The notes under the pieces are model-generated. The model was not told the DNA's origin. It saw only the letters and a program-made list of their open reading frames with translations, and searched no databases. 32,962 nucleotides of DNA, taken from contig CAZIXB010000006.1 of the NCBI GenBank assembly GCA_964543205.1, positions 1-32,962 on the forward strand, given 5' to 3'. The translations under genes were made by a program, and so were the position numbers. This document shows positions 1 through 8,228 of the stretch, piece by piece (positions within the stretch are counted from its first letter, which is position 1; each line of letters begins with the position of its first letter). Origin of the DNA: CAYSRM01 sp964543205. Lineage in GTDB: Bacteria; Verrucomicrobiota; Kiritimatiellia; UBA8416; CAYSRM01.

Positions 1-29
1 GCAGCAGCGCTCTCCACGCTCTCACTACG

Positions 30-85
30 AAATCCTGTGAGATATGCGGGCTAACTAAGAAATCTTATGAGATATGCGGGTTGAC
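30..85. repeat. Two direct copies of a dispersed repeat with core TGTGAGATATGCGGG
   Basis: Two tandem copies of a unit of about 26 bases, 30 bases apart, lie at 30-55 and 60-85. The first holds the core TGTGAGATATGCGGG and the second the variant TATGAGATATGCGGG. The second copy overlaps the 3' end of the sulfatase-maturase gene, which ends at 55. Two further copies in opposite orientations sit at 22609-22683, about 22.5 kb away, so this is a dispersed intergenic element and not a local duplication. No mobility gene is adjacent. Its function is unknown; a REP-like or mRNA-end role is inferred only from its position after genes. Confidence 0.75.
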
Positions 86-1200
86 AAAGCGCTGTCACTT
101 TTAACATCTTCTGCAAGACGACGAAACTCCGGCAATGCGTAATTGTAAAATTTTTTCCAGCCACTGCACAATCGACTCACTTGTTGCGGGATACTTCCTC
201 TGCCTGGACGGTTCTTAGGACAGTCTCCCTGGCAGAAAAAAAGAAATTCACACTCAAGACATTCTTCCGAGAGTTGTTGCTTCCTCATTCCAAACCGGGA
301 GTACGTTTCCGAAGCGGCCATGTTCTGCCATTCGTTTTGCAAAACATTTCCAAGCTTAAGTCCGGTTTCCGCAAAAAAATCACAAGGATAGACATCGCCG
401 TTAAATTCAACCATGAAATACTGTCTGCAATTATTTCCCATGGCGCATACATTGCTGATTCCAGTAACCAGCTTGTATACAATGGAATCAAACAGCCTCA
501 CAGAAACAGTCCTGGTATCGCCGTCTATCCATTCATCAAATATCCCGCATAGAAAATCCCCCCACTGCTCGCCGTTGACAGCGTAAGGCAGAAGCTCGCC
601 TGCCCCGTCAAATTCAACGCATTCAATGTACTGGTGATGCATAAATCCAAGGTCTTTCAAATACCGATATATCTCCCCGGGGCTCTGCACATTGGCTTGA
701 GAAACAAGGGTAAGGATATTGAAATCAACTTTATTGCGTCTGAGTGTCTCTATCCCGCGGAGCGCTGCGCCGTGCGTTCCGGAGCCATCTGCGCTCCGCC
801 TGTAACGGTCATGAATTTTTTCCGGTCCGTCAAGACTTACACCAACAAGAAAATTGTAATCTGCAAGGTGGGTAGCGAGCTCATCGTCAATAAGTGTGCC
901 GTTTGTCTGGAGTGCGTTAGAAACGCTGCATCCCGGGAATCCGAACTCCTTCTGATAAGCGGTTACTTTTCTGAAAAACTCTACGCCCATCAAAGTAGGT
1001 TCGCCGCCTTGCCAGCCGAATGCGTATACGGGTTGAGGACTGGCCATGTAGCTGCGCACAGTTTCTCTTAGCGTTTCATCGCTCATTCTGTGAGTCTTTA
1101 TCTCGGGATAAAGACCGGCTTTGGGCAGATAAAAACAATATCTGCACCTCAGATTGCAGTCCGCAGAAGCAGGCTTAATCAATAGCGAAAAGCTTTTCAC
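55..1200 (-). CDS. Anaerobic sulfatase-maturating enzyme (radical SAM/SPASM)
   Basis: This 381-residue radical SAM protein matches anaerobic sulfatase-maturating enzymes, which convert an active-site Cys or Ser of sulfatases to formylglycine in the cytoplasm. The SAM-binding cluster motif CNLRCRYC (Cys15, 19, 22) is near the N-terminus, followed by the GWQGGEPTL segment. The C-terminal SPASM region has the Cys set of CAMGNNC, VYPCDFF, CLECEF and CQGDCP that binds two auxiliary [4Fe-4S] clusters. The start is GTG at 1200, about ten bases after a GGAG that overlaps the stop of the upstream kinase gene, so the two genes are probably cotranscribed with a gap of 8 bases. No sulfatase is present in this window. 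The last residues, TRISHKIS, are encoded by a copy of a dispersed repeat, so the native C-terminus may have been replaced. Other SPASM peptide-modifying enzymes are a less likely alternative. Confidence 0.9.
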   Translation of the reverse strand: MKSFSLLIKPASADCNLRCRYCFYLPKAGLYPEIKTHRMSDETLRETVRSYMASPQPVYAFGWQGGEPTLMGVEFFRKVTAYQKEFGFPGCSVSNALQTNGTLIDDELATHLADYNFLVGVSLDGPEKIHDRYRRSADGSGTHGAALRGIETLRRNKVDFNILTLVSQANVQSPGEIYRYLKDLGFMHHQYIECVEFDGAGELLPYAVNGEQWGDFLCGIFDEWIDGDTRTVSVRLFDSIVYKLVTGISNVCAMGNNCRQYFMVEFNGDVYPCDFFAETGLKLGNVLQNEWQNMAASETYSRFGMRKQQLSEECLECEFLFFCQGDCPKNRPGRGSIPQQVSRLCSGWKKFYNYALPEFRRLAEDVKSDSALSTRISHKIS

Positions 1201-1208
1201 TGAGCCAT

Positions 1209-2141
1209 CTACTCCAGAGCCACCATTCCCTTTAAAGTATTAAGACGCTCCTCGATTTCATCCATGCTCAGCTCGGTCAACCGTTCAAGGCTAAACTCTT
1301 CCACGCCGAAAGATGCCACCACAGCTCCGTACATCAGGGCTTTTCTTATTGCCGTGCGATTTACTTCTCCGTCCCTGGCAAGCGAACCCATGAATCCGCC
1401 CGCAAAAGAATCTCCAGCGCCTGTCGCGTCCCTTATTTCGCTGACAGGGAAAGCTGGAACAATAAAGATGCTCCCGTCTGAAAATAACATGCCGCCATGT
1501 TCGCCTTTCTTAATGACCACGTAGTCAGGCCCCATATCCATGATTTTTTCGGCGCATTTTTTCAGGTTGTGTTCGTCTGTGAGGAGCCTGGCTTCACTGT
1601 CGTTCAAACTTAACATGTCCACCCGGCCGATAACCTGTTCGAGATCATGTCTGCCTATATTTATCCATAGATCCATAGTATCAGCAACTACAAAGCGCGG
1701 GGACTTTATCTGTGAAAGAACATGCAATTGCAGCTCCGGAGAAATATTACCCAGAAGCACGAAAGGCGCGCTGGTGTAGGCGGACGGAAGATCGGGCGAA
1801 AAAGTTTCAAACACATTTAAATCTGTGGCTAATGTGTGTCGGTCGTTCATATTTTCTTCATAAACGCCGGACCAGCGGAAAGTCTTCCCTGGTGAAATCT
1901 GCAGACCTTGAAGGTCAATCCCGAATTTTTCATAAGCTGACCTATGCCTGCGGGGAAAATCTTCTCCAGCCACGGCTACCATCCCGACTTTTGTAAAAAA
2001 CGACGCCCCTGAACACGCATAGCTCACAGATCCCCCCAGAAGCTCTTCTCTTCTTTCATGGGGCGTTTCTATGGTATCAAGCCCCAGGGATCCTACTACG
2101 ATTAATTCCGGTCTGTCCGTGATTTCCTTTTCTTTATCCAT
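1209..2141 (-). CDS. PfkB-family carbohydrate/nucleoside kinase
   Basis: The 310-residue product is a ribokinase/PfkB-family kinase, which transfers phosphate from ATP to a sugar or nucleoside hydroxyl. The N-terminal strand ELIVVGSLGLD is followed by the GGSVSYA glycine motif that closes over the substrate. The C-terminal signature DATGAGDSFAGGF holds the anion hole and catalytic Asp. The substrate cannot be told from sequence: the protein is not clearly ribokinase, fructokinase or adenosine kinase. The start is ATG, with AAAGGAG about twelve bases upstream, which is rather far. It is followed after 8 bases by the sulfatase-maturase gene, which hints at a shared transcript but not necessarily a shared pathway. 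The upstream neighbour amaP is 133 bases away and separated by a strong hairpin, so this probably begins a separate unit. Confidence 0.85.
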   Translation of the reverse strand: MDKEKEITDRPELIVVGSLGLDTIETPHERREELLGGSVSYACSGASFFTKVGMVAVAGEDFPRRHRSAYEKFGIDLQGLQISPGKTFRWSGVYEENMNDRHTLATDLNVFETFSPDLPSAYTSAPFVLLGNISPELQLHVLSQIKSPRFVVADTMDLWINIGRHDLEQVIGRVDMLSLNDSEARLLTDEHNLKKCAEKIMDMGPDYVVIKKGEHGGMLFSDGSIFIVPAFPVSEIRDATGAGDSFAGGFMGSLARDGEVNRTAIRKALMYGAVVASFGVEEFSLERLTELSMDEIEERLNTLKGMVALE

Positions 2142-2247
2142 ACTTGCTATATGCTCCTTTCTAACTTCAGATCAGCTTATCAGCATTCAAACGGGGTCGA
2201 CTGAAGGGCGATTCAATGTCCGCGGCCCGGCCGACTGAATCCAGAGT

Positions 2248-2271
2248 GCGCCTTGGTATTTATCAAGGCGC
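2248..2271 (-). terminator. Hairpin after amaP, possible terminator
   Basis: A perfect 8-bp inverted repeat, GCGCCTTG and CAAGGCGC with an 8-base loop, lies four bases past the amaP stop. It would form a stable stem at the end of the housekeeping transcript. No T-tract follows on the minus strand, so it is not a canonical intrinsic terminator and may instead stabilise the 3' end. The structure is seen directly; the role is inferred. Confidence 0.45.
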
Positions 2272-2274
2272 CGG

Positions 2275-2799
2275 TCACACCGGTTTATGTTCCGACGCAA
2301 TTTCCTTGACTGTAATCTCCACGCGTCTGACATCCGATATCCCCAGCCCGTTGCTCATTGCTTCGCGTATACGGCTCTGCATCAGTTCACAAGCCTCATG
2401 TATCTGCGGGCCGGCCTTTACCTTCAATTCAACATTGATATCTATTGCCTGCCTGCGGGGAAGAACTTCCGGTCTCATTCGCATCACCGAAGGAAACTCA
2501 GAAGACAGCCTTGCAATATAGTCTTCAATGGCCTCAGTGCTGATGCTTGTTGTGCCTTCCTCGCCGTCGTACGATAGATACCGTGTGCGCTTCGGTCTTT
2601 TGATGCCGGATGCGGCATATATAACGCCAAATGCAAGCAGGCCGCCCCCTATGGCCAGCCCAATGCCTCGTTCCCGCTGGGCATTGTACAGCGCCAGACG
2701 CCACCATGATTCCGTCATAGATGAAAGGGTAATAAAAAAGCCGCCCCCCAGGATTGCGAGCAGGAGAATGAATTCCACTATCCTGTTAAGAAATTTCAT
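2275..2799 (-). CDS. amaP: Alkaline shock response membrane anchor protein AmaP-like
   Basis: The product has about 174 residues and resembles AmaP, the membrane anchor related to the Asp23/YloU fold. Two hydrophobic helices (roughly residues 5-25 and 45-65) are separated by a short polar stretch, and a cytoplasmic C-terminal domain follows with the segment DINVELKVKAGPQIHEA typical of Asp23-like domains. In Firmicutes AmaP tethers Asp23 to the membrane; here no separate Asp23 gene is in the window, so the partner is unknown. The ATG at 2799 is preferred because GGAGG lies ten bases upstream; a TTG two codons earlier is possible. It lies 65 bases after aroQ and seems to be the last gene of the ispF-to-amaP run. 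Confidence 0.75.
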   Translation of the reverse strand: MKFLNRIVEFILLLAILGGGFFITLSSMTESWWRLALYNAQRERGIGLAIGGGLLAFGVIYAASGIKRPKRTRYLSYDGEEGTTSISTEAIEDYIARLSSEFPSVMRMRPEVLPRRQAIDINVELKVKAGPQIHEACELMQSRIREAMSNGLGISDVRRVEITVKEIASEHKPV

Positions 2800-2864
2800 G
2801 ATCAATTTTCCTCCAGTTCATGAACGTCTGTTTTTTGCGGTCTAAAAAAGCGCCACGCATCATT

Positions 2865-3311
2865 TTATTTTCCACAAGAACCTCCCAGATATGCAACCAA
2901 CCCCTGTAATGCAAGGGTATAGCTTCGGGCGCCGAAACCCTGAACTTGCCCAAGGCAAACTCCGGCAGTCAGGTTTTTCTGCCTGAAATCCTCCCTGGCA
3001 TGAACATTTGATAAATGCGTTTCGACGCATGGCAGGCCGCAGGCTGCTAGCGCGTCCCTCAAGGCAACGCTGGTGTGAGTGTATCCGGCTGGATTTATGA
3101 TTATTCCGTCATATTCACTCCCAGCTTGGCCGACCTTTGTTATCAATTCGCCTTCTTCGTTGCTCTGAAAACAATCAATTTCAACATCCAGCAACTCCGC
3201 ATTTCGTTTCAACTCGCGGACTATATCATCAAGGGTCTCTGCGCCGTACACCTCAGGCTCGCGCCTTCCAAGCATGTCAAGGTTCGGCCCGTTAACAACG
3301 AGAATTTTCAC
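2865..3311 (-). CDS. aroQ: Type II 3-dehydroquinate dehydratase
   Basis: This 148-residue protein is a type II dehydroquinase, which converts 3-dehydroquinate to 3-dehydroshikimate in the shikimate pathway. All hallmark motifs are present in order: NGPNLDMLGRREPEVYG with the catalytic Tyr, FQSNEEGELI, INPAGYTHTSVALRDAL, and VETHLSNVHARE with the catalytic His. Length is normal for the family, which forms dodecamers. It starts with GTG, six bases after GGAGG; that Shine-Dalgarno sequence overlaps the stop region of the upstream PSP1 gene, leaving a gap of two bases and suggesting translational coupling. No other shikimate gene is nearby. Confidence 0.95.
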   Translation of the reverse strand: MKILVVNGPNLDMLGRREPEVYGAETLDDIVRELKRNAELLDVEIDCFQSNEEGELITKVGQAGSEYDGIIINPAGYTHTSVALRDALAACGLPCVETHLSNVHAREDFRQKNLTAGVCLGQVQGFGARSYTLALQGLVAYLGGSCGK

Positions 3312-3313
3312 TC

Positions 3314-4183
3314 CTAGCCTCCTCTGTCTTTCTTTTTATTGCCGCCTTTACCCGGCTCGATATTATCCCGGTGTCTATGAAAATCCCAACTCCTGTGGAC
3401 CTCGTCGCCCCGGTATTCAACCGTTCGATGGTCTTCGGTTTTCACTGTTACAGTCTGCCTTAGAATATTCTTGTCTATAACCTTGCCTTTTCCTTCATGG
3501 CCTTCGACTTTAGTTCCTATTTTGGGAAGAAATTTATCAAGCTCCCGGTAAGTATCATACTCGTATTTAAGGCAACACTTCAGCCTGCCGCAGCATCCGC
3601 CAATGCTGGCGGGGCTGAGCGACATTCTCTGTCTCTTTGCCATCTTGACATTTATGGATTCGAATTTATTCAACCATGAGCAACAACAGAAATTCCGGCC
3701 GCATGGGCCTATTCCACCGATGATACCTGCCTCATCCCTGACCCCGATCTGGGAGTCCCTGACTTTGCAACCCAGATCAGCAGCAACATCTCTGTTGAAC
3801 TCGCGGGTATCGACCTTCTCTTCCGCCGAAAATAAGAGAAACAGAACCGATCGATCAAAACTGTAACGCCCCCTGACTATTCTTATATCTATTTCATGTT
3901 CCCTGGCTTTTGCTTCGCATTTTTCCAAGGCCATTTTGGTTCTTAAAGAGCTTTCGGCTGCCTTTGACTGATCCTGCAGCGTAGCCCTGCGCAGGATACT
4001 GCCCAGATCTTCATGTTCCTGACTTTGAGTTTTCCCTTCAGTAAAAGAAACCACAAGTCCGTACTCAGTGCAACCATCGTGCTCAATCACACAATAGTCT
4101 CCGCGGTGCACAGACATCTGGCCCGGGCATTCGCACCAGACCCTTGGTCCATCCTTTATTTCCACCTGGACAAATTGATTCAT
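3314..4183 (-). CDS. PSP1-domain protein, RicT/YaaT-like
   Basis: The 289-residue product belongs to the PSP1 family typified by Bacillus RicT (YaaT), which with RicA and RicF promotes RNA maturation by RNase Y and carries Fe-S clusters. The conserved block GGIGPCGRNFCCCSWL is followed by MAKRQRMSLSP and CCGRLKCCLKYEYD, giving the Cys cluster of the family. The C-terminus is basic and Gly/Lys-rich. The ATG at 4183 has AGGA seven bases upstream; an in-frame TTG at 4201 would add six residues. Placement next to holB and tmk is the same as in Bacillus (tmk-holB-yaaT) and supports orthology. RicA and RicF are not in the window, so the complex may differ here. Confidence 0.85.
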   Translation of the reverse strand: MNQFVQVEIKDGPRVWCECPGQMSVHRGDYCVIEHDGCTEYGLVVSFTEGKTQSQEHEDLGSILRRATLQDQSKAAESSLRTKMALEKCEAKAREHEIDIRIVRGRYSFDRSVLFLLFSAEEKVDTREFNRDVAADLGCKVRDSQIGVRDEAGIIGGIGPCGRNFCCCSWLNKFESINVKMAKRQRMSLSPASIGGCCGRLKCCLKYEYDTYRELDKFLPKIGTKVEGHEGKGKVIDKNILRQTVTVKTEDHRTVEYRGDEVHRSWDFHRHRDNIEPGKGGNKKKDRGG

Positions 4184-4206
4184 TTCATTTTCCTGCAACA
4201 AACCTT

Positions 4207-5193
4207 TCAGTTGCTGCGATCTCCGACTTCAAACATGCGCCCCATTCCGAAACTGAAGACCGTTTCCTCGGGCAGATTTCTTTCAAGTTTATCATTCATC
4301 TGCTCAATCATTCCTGCTTCATGAATCGCCCTTACACAGCCCATCCGGTCGGCCTCGGACCGTAGAACATCAATGTTTTCAGCGTTTTTTACAAGCAAAG
4401 GATCGCCACCGGCGGCAAGAACAGCTATGTCCCTGTGCCAGTTTATCATAAATCTCAATATTTCGCTTCTGATCCCTTTGTAACGCGCTCCTGCTCTTGC
4501 ATTCACTGTTTCATTGTCTATTTCCCGCCCATTCTCCTGCGCCACGCTCTTAACGTGATTTTCTGCACATTGCTTAATTCCGCGCAGCAGATTAGTAATC
4601 CTCGACGCGTAGCCGAAGGCCGCAACAGAACAAGCGCCATCGCCTGTTGCTACACGGCTTCTCAGTATTTCAACAAGTTCATTCTTTATTTCTTCAGGCA
4701 GATTCTCTTCGTTTTCGTGCAGCGAAATCCGCTGACATCTGGACACAATGGTCGGCAATAGCGCCGATGGAGTGTCGCTGAGAAGAAAAAATACCGTTTT
4801 TTCAGCCGGCTCCTCAAGCGTCTTCAAAAAAGCGTTTGCCGCCTGGTTTCCCAACCTGTCGGCAGCCACAATAACACCTGCTTTCCACCAGCCTGAATAT
4901 GCTGTCTGAGCCATCCCTTCCCGGAGGCCCCTTATCTGATCCACTGATATAACGCGGCTTTTCTTTTCAGGCTCGAGCCATTGTACATCAGGATGAGCCC
5001 TTTTGCAAATCTGTCGGCACACGGAACACTGCCTGCAACCGTTGTCTTTTTCTTGGCAGTAAATCATGAGAAGGATCTCTTCTGTCAAGGCAAGAGCTTC
5101 TCCCTCTGGCGGCCCCACAATAAGATATGCCTGGCCAAACCGGCCATTATGCCACGTGTTTCTCAGTTGTTTCAGCGCCTGTTCAGCTTTCAT
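4207..5193 (-). CDS. holB: DNA polymerase III delta' subunit
   Basis: The 328-residue protein is the clamp-loader delta' subunit, an AAA+-fold protein that helps load the sliding clamp during replication. The zinc-binding knuckle is visible as CRQCSVC with CKRAHPD, followed by ISVDQIR and the TLEEP segment. SRCQR matches the SRC motif that acts in trans on a neighbouring ATPase subunit. The nucleotide-binding loop is degenerate, as expected for delta'. Its ATG overlaps the end of tmk by 11 bases, and the PSP1 gene follows within about 23 bases. Confidence 0.9.
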   Translation of the reverse strand: MKAEQALKQLRNTWHNGRFGQAYLIVGPPEGEALALTEEILLMIYCQEKDNGCRQCSVCRQICKRAHPDVQWLEPEKKSRVISVDQIRGLREGMAQTAYSGWWKAGVIVAADRLGNQAANAFLKTLEEPAEKTVFFLLSDTPSALLPTIVSRCQRISLHENEENLPEEIKNELVEILRSRVATGDGACSVAAFGYASRITNLLRGIKQCAENHVKSVAQENGREIDNETVNARAGARYKGIRSEILRFMINWHRDIAVLAAGGDPLLVKNAENIDVLRSEADRMGCVRAIHEAGMIEQMNDKLERNLPEETVFSFGMGRMFEVGDRSN

Positions 5194-5845
5194 AGCAGCC
5201 TAACTTTGAGGGCAAACGATCTTTCAGGATTTGCCATATTTCTGAATGCAGATCCCCGGCAGACAGGCTTCCGTCAAGCACAACAAGCCTTTCTGGCTGC
5301 CCGGCTGCAAAATCCAGGTAACCACTCCGAACCCTCGAATGAAAATCAACACCTGCCCTTTCCATTCTGTCGTGCCCCCGCCCGGTTATTGCCTCTCTGC
5401 CCTTCAGCCTTTCAAAACCTGCATTCATTTCAAGGTCCAGCAAGAAAGTGACCTCAGGCATACAATCACCAACTGCAAAATCATTCAATTTTTTAATTGC
5501 CTTCATCCCCAGCCCGCGTGCGTAACCCTGGTATACAGTGGTTGAATCCACAAATCTGTCCGCAATAACGACTTTTCCATGGTTTAAAGCCGGACAAATG
5601 ACGGTTCGCACAAGTTGAGCGCGACTGGCTGCAAAAAGCAGCGCTTCGGCTTCTGGAACAATCGGTTCCTTCGCCAGGTCATGCTGCAAAATATCCCTGA
5701 TGAGTTCTCCGGTCTTTGTGCCGCCAGGTTCCCTTACCTTCACAACCTCGCGTCCTGATCTGTTGAAGCGGGAAGCAAGCAGTTCAACCTGGGTCGATTT
5801 CCCACAGGCTTCAGGGCCTTCAAAGCTGAGAAAAAGCCCCTTCAA
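5183..5845 (-). CDS. tmk: Thymidylate kinase
   Basis: Thymidylate kinase phosphorylates dTMP to dTDP in DNA precursor synthesis. The P-loop is FEGPEACGKSTQ, the DRF motif appears in VIADRFVDST, and the product is about 220 residues, normal for the family. A longer open frame reaches 5896, but the TTG at 5845 is preferred: it forms a TTGA overlap with the cysS stop, has GAAGAGG about eight bases upstream, and puts the P-loop strand right at the N-terminus, as usual. The 3' end overlaps holB by 11 bases, so cysS, tmk and holB are probably translated in a coupled way. Confidence 0.92.
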   Translation of the reverse strand: MKGLFLSFEGPEACGKSTQVELLASRFNRSGREVVKVREPGGTKTGELIRDILQHDLAKEPIVPEAEALLFAASRAQLVRTVICPALNHGKVVIADRFVDSTTVYQGYARGLGMKAIKKLNDFAVGDCMPEVTFLLDLEMNAGFERLKGREAITGRGHDRMERAGVDFHSRVRSGYLDFAAGQPERLVVLDGSLSAGDLHSEIWQILKDRLPSKLGCYES

Positions 5846-7242
5846 TGCCTTTGCCTCTTCACCTGTGTTCCCCCGGCAGTGTCTTTTATCTCCCATCCCA
5901 TCTCCTGCAATTTGCCGCGTATTGCGTCAGCTTGCTCAAAATCGCGGTTTGCCCTGGCTTCCTCACGTTTCACAACCATATCGGCCACTTCCCCCGGCGT
6001 TTCTTCCTCGTTGCCCATGACACCTAGAATGCTGTCGATTGCTTTCAGCGCAGATAAAGCCGAAGCGGCTTCCGCCGGATCTGTGTTTCCAGAAGCAAGA
6101 GCCTTGTTCCCGCTTCTTATCATCTCAAACAAACTGCTTAAAGCCTCAGGCATATTCAAATCATCATCAAGAGCTTTTCTGAATCCGTTCAGACCTTTTT
6201 CGGCCCACTGGGGAAAAGATCCTTCCGGTTCCTCGCCGGCTCCGGCAATTTCCGTAAGGGCGCCTCGAAATTCTTCAATGCGCTTCAATGCCGCGCGAGC
6301 CGCATCACAAGTGTCAAAGGTGAAATTAAGCTGCTGCCGGTAATGCCCCGAGAGCAGAACATATCTGACTTCCGCGCCGGTGTAGCCCTTTTCCATTACC
6401 TGGCGGAGAGTGTAAAAATTGCCTTCGGATTTAGACATTTTTTTGCCTTCTACGACAAGATATCCGCAGTGCAGCCAGTAGCGGACAAATTGCTTGCCTG
6501 TCGCGCACTCGCTCTGAGCTATTTCATTTTCATGATGCGGAAAAATATTATCCACACCCCCGGTGTGTATATCAAATGAATCACCCAGATACTTCGAGCT
6601 CATGGCAGAACATTCAATATGCCATCCAGGCCGTCCTTCGCCCCATGGTGATTCCCACTTTACATCGCCGTCTTCTTCGCTCCAGGCCTTCCACAAAGCG
6701 AAATCCGCAACACTCTCTTTGTCATATTCATCCTGGGCAACCCTGGCTCCTGCCCGGAGTCCGGAAAAATCCAGATGCGCCAGTTTGCCGTAATCTTCAA
6801 ATCTGGATACATCAAAGTAAACCGACCCGTCGCCCGACACGTATGCGCATCCTTTTTCAAGCAGTTGTTTTATTATGCCGATCATGGCATCAACATGGCC
6901 GGTAGCTGATGGATAATATTCTGCCCGCTCAATATTCAGGCGGTCCAGATCCTCAAAAAAAGCCTCTTTATACCTGCCAGTATACTCATCAAGCGTTAAG
7001 TTCTGTGCCTTCGCGCCGCGTATAGTTTTGTCGTCAACATCAGTCAGGTTCATTACCTGAATCACTTCAAATCCCCGGGACTTCAGGTGGCGTCTCAATA
7101 TGTCTTCAAAAACGTAAGCCCTGAAGTTTCCTATGTGCGCGTAATCATAGACTGTCGGCCCGCATGTATACATTCGAACCTGCCCCGGAGTCAGCGGCTC
7201 GAATTCATCAATTTCACGGGTAAGCGTATTGTAAAATCTCAT
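5842..7242 (-). CDS. cysS: Cysteinyl-tRNA synthetase
   Basis: This class I synthetase charges tRNA-Cys. The first zinc Cys and the HIGH-type motif are in CGPTVYDYAHIGN, the remaining zinc ligands in ECSAMS and HHENEIAQSE, and the KMSKS loop in KKMSKSEGN. The C-terminal helical region ends in a segment containing GWEIKDT, typical of bacterial CysRS. The product has 466 residues, a normal length. The ATG at 7242 is chosen because GAGGG lies seven to eight bases upstream and MRFYNTLTRE is the usual N-terminus; an upstream TTG at 7272 overlaps ispF. It follows ispF closely, as in many bacterial isoprenoid/cysS clusters. Confidence 0.95.
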   Translation of the reverse strand: MRFYNTLTREIDEFEPLTPGQVRMYTCGPTVYDYAHIGNFRAYVFEDILRRHLKSRGFEVIQVMNLTDVDDKTIRGAKAQNLTLDEYTGRYKEAFFEDLDRLNIERAEYYPSATGHVDAMIGIIKQLLEKGCAYVSGDGSVYFDVSRFEDYGKLAHLDFSGLRAGARVAQDEYDKESVADFALWKAWSEEDGDVKWESPWGEGRPGWHIECSAMSSKYLGDSFDIHTGGVDNIFPHHENEIAQSECATGKQFVRYWLHCGYLVVEGKKMSKSEGNFYTLRQVMEKGYTGAEVRYVLLSGHYRQQLNFTFDTCDAARAALKRIEEFRGALTEIAGAGEEPEGSFPQWAEKGLNGFRKALDDDLNMPEALSSLFEMIRSGNKALASGNTDPAEAASALSALKAIDSILGVMGNEEETPGEVADMVVKREEARANRDFEQADAIRGKLQEMGWEIKDTAGGTQVKRQRH

Positions 7243-7258
7243 CTTTATTCCCTCAGAT

Positions 7259-7741
7259 TTATCCTTTCTCAATTGTCGCCACAGCCATTCCCGCCAGGCC
7301 TTCTCTTCTGCCAGTGAATCCCATGCCTTCTGTAGTCGTCGCTTTTACACTCACGTTCCGGCTGTCAATTCCAAGCAGTTTTCCCAGCTCCGAACGCATT
7401 TCGGGAACATACCGTCCTATCCTGGGCTCCTCGCCAATCAAGACCAGGTCAACATTAACCACCTTGTAATCCCTGCGCCTGAGAATATGGACAGTCCGAC
7501 CGAGCAAATCAACGCTGGAAACGTCCTTGTACTCCGGCGTTCCAGGCGGAAAATGAGTCCCGATGTCGCCCTCTCCTGCCGCGCCAAGAAGCGCATCTAT
7601 CAAGGCATGGATAAGCACGTCAGCGTCGGAATAACCAGCCAGCCCGCGGGTTGATTCAACTTCCACCCCCCCGAGGAACAAGACGCGTCCACTTTGAAAA
7701 CGATGCGCATCAAAACCTATGCCTGTACGTACATTACTCAT
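7259..7741 (-). CDS. ispF: 2-C-methyl-D-erythritol 2,4-cyclodiphosphate synthase
   Basis: IspF makes the cyclodiphosphate of the MEP isoprenoid pathway. The 160-residue product shows the metal-binding GIGFDAHRF, the SDADVLIHALIDALLGA helix, GDIGTHFP, and the substrate loop TTTEGMGFTGR. The residue before SDAD is Tyr where many homologues have His, a small deviation. It is the first gene of the leftward housekeeping run, and the region upstream is the long 7742-8423 gap. No ispD is fused or adjacent. The ribosome-binding site is weak, with a GGGAGAG too far upstream to be typical. Confidence 0.95.
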   Translation of the reverse strand: MSNVRTGIGFDAHRFQSGRVLFLGGVEVESTRGLAGYSDADVLIHALIDALLGAAGEGDIGTHFPPGTPEYKDVSSVDLLGRTVHILRRRDYKVVNVDLVLIGEEPRIGRYVPEMRSELGKLLGIDSRNVSVKATTTEGMGFTGRREGLAGMAVATIEKG

Positions 7742-8228
7742 GACTTAACTCTAACGGCTCTCCCTGGCAAACTCAAGCCGATCATTGGAATATTGCGTTC
7801 ATCTCTGCTGCGGCATCTCCCCTATTTATATTTTCTCAGTAGTGTCCCAACGTTTGAGCAAGAGGGAAATTCAAGCGCGCGAGTACATGTGCGATTGCGC
7901 GATTTGCGGGTTTTTCCGTACTCGTGCACCCATGTCCTTTGTGCAGAATTCCAAGTCGATAACTCGCAAGAACGTGACGTAGGGCTTTCATCAGCAATGT
8001 ATTACACTTGCATACCAAACGAAAGTTGGAACGCCACTGGTATTCTCATAATCGTAAGGCGGCCTTTGGCCGCAATCAAATAGGCAGCAGCATAAAGAAC
8101 AATGTGATGTATTCAACAGACTGCTGACAATTTTTGCCCTTCATCATTGGATATTCTCTCCTGCCTCTTCCCCACTTCGACCTCCTTTTTTCCTCAGTCA
8201 AAGTGACAACCCATATCAGTACGGGCCC
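7742..8228. other. Intergenic region without a convincing gene
   Basis: This is most of a 682-base gap in an otherwise tightly packed window. It should hold the promoter of the ispF run, but I could not pick a clear -35/-10 pair. A 60-codon minus-strand frame (7836-8018) has no recognised domain and no good ribosome-binding site. A GC hairpin lies at 8059-8073. The sequence CCCTTCATCATTGGATATTC at 8137-8156 recurs, 18 of 20 bases identical, at 26101-26120, so part of this gap is dispersed repetitive sequence. Confidence 0.6.
8059..8073. repeat. GC-rich perfect hairpin
   Basis: GCGGCC and GGCCGC are separated by a three-base loop, giving a perfect 6-bp stem in the long intergenic gap. It is far from both flanking genes (about 320 bases from ispF and 350 from the epimerase) and lacks a T-tract, so a terminator role is not supported. 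It may be part of a decayed repeat element. Confidence 0.5.

Noticed and set aside
2248..2271. Canonical intrinsic terminator
   Set aside because: The stem is strong, but no run of T follows on the minus strand, so it is listed only as a possible terminator.
5846..5896. Longer N-terminus of thymidylate kinase
   Set aside because: It would overlap cysS by 55 bases and add a tail not seen in the family; the TTGA overlap start fits better.
7836..8018. 60-codon minus-strand frame as a gene
   Set aside because: No Shine-Dalgarno, no recognised domain, and it lies in a spacer with repeats; it is kept only as a possible remnant.
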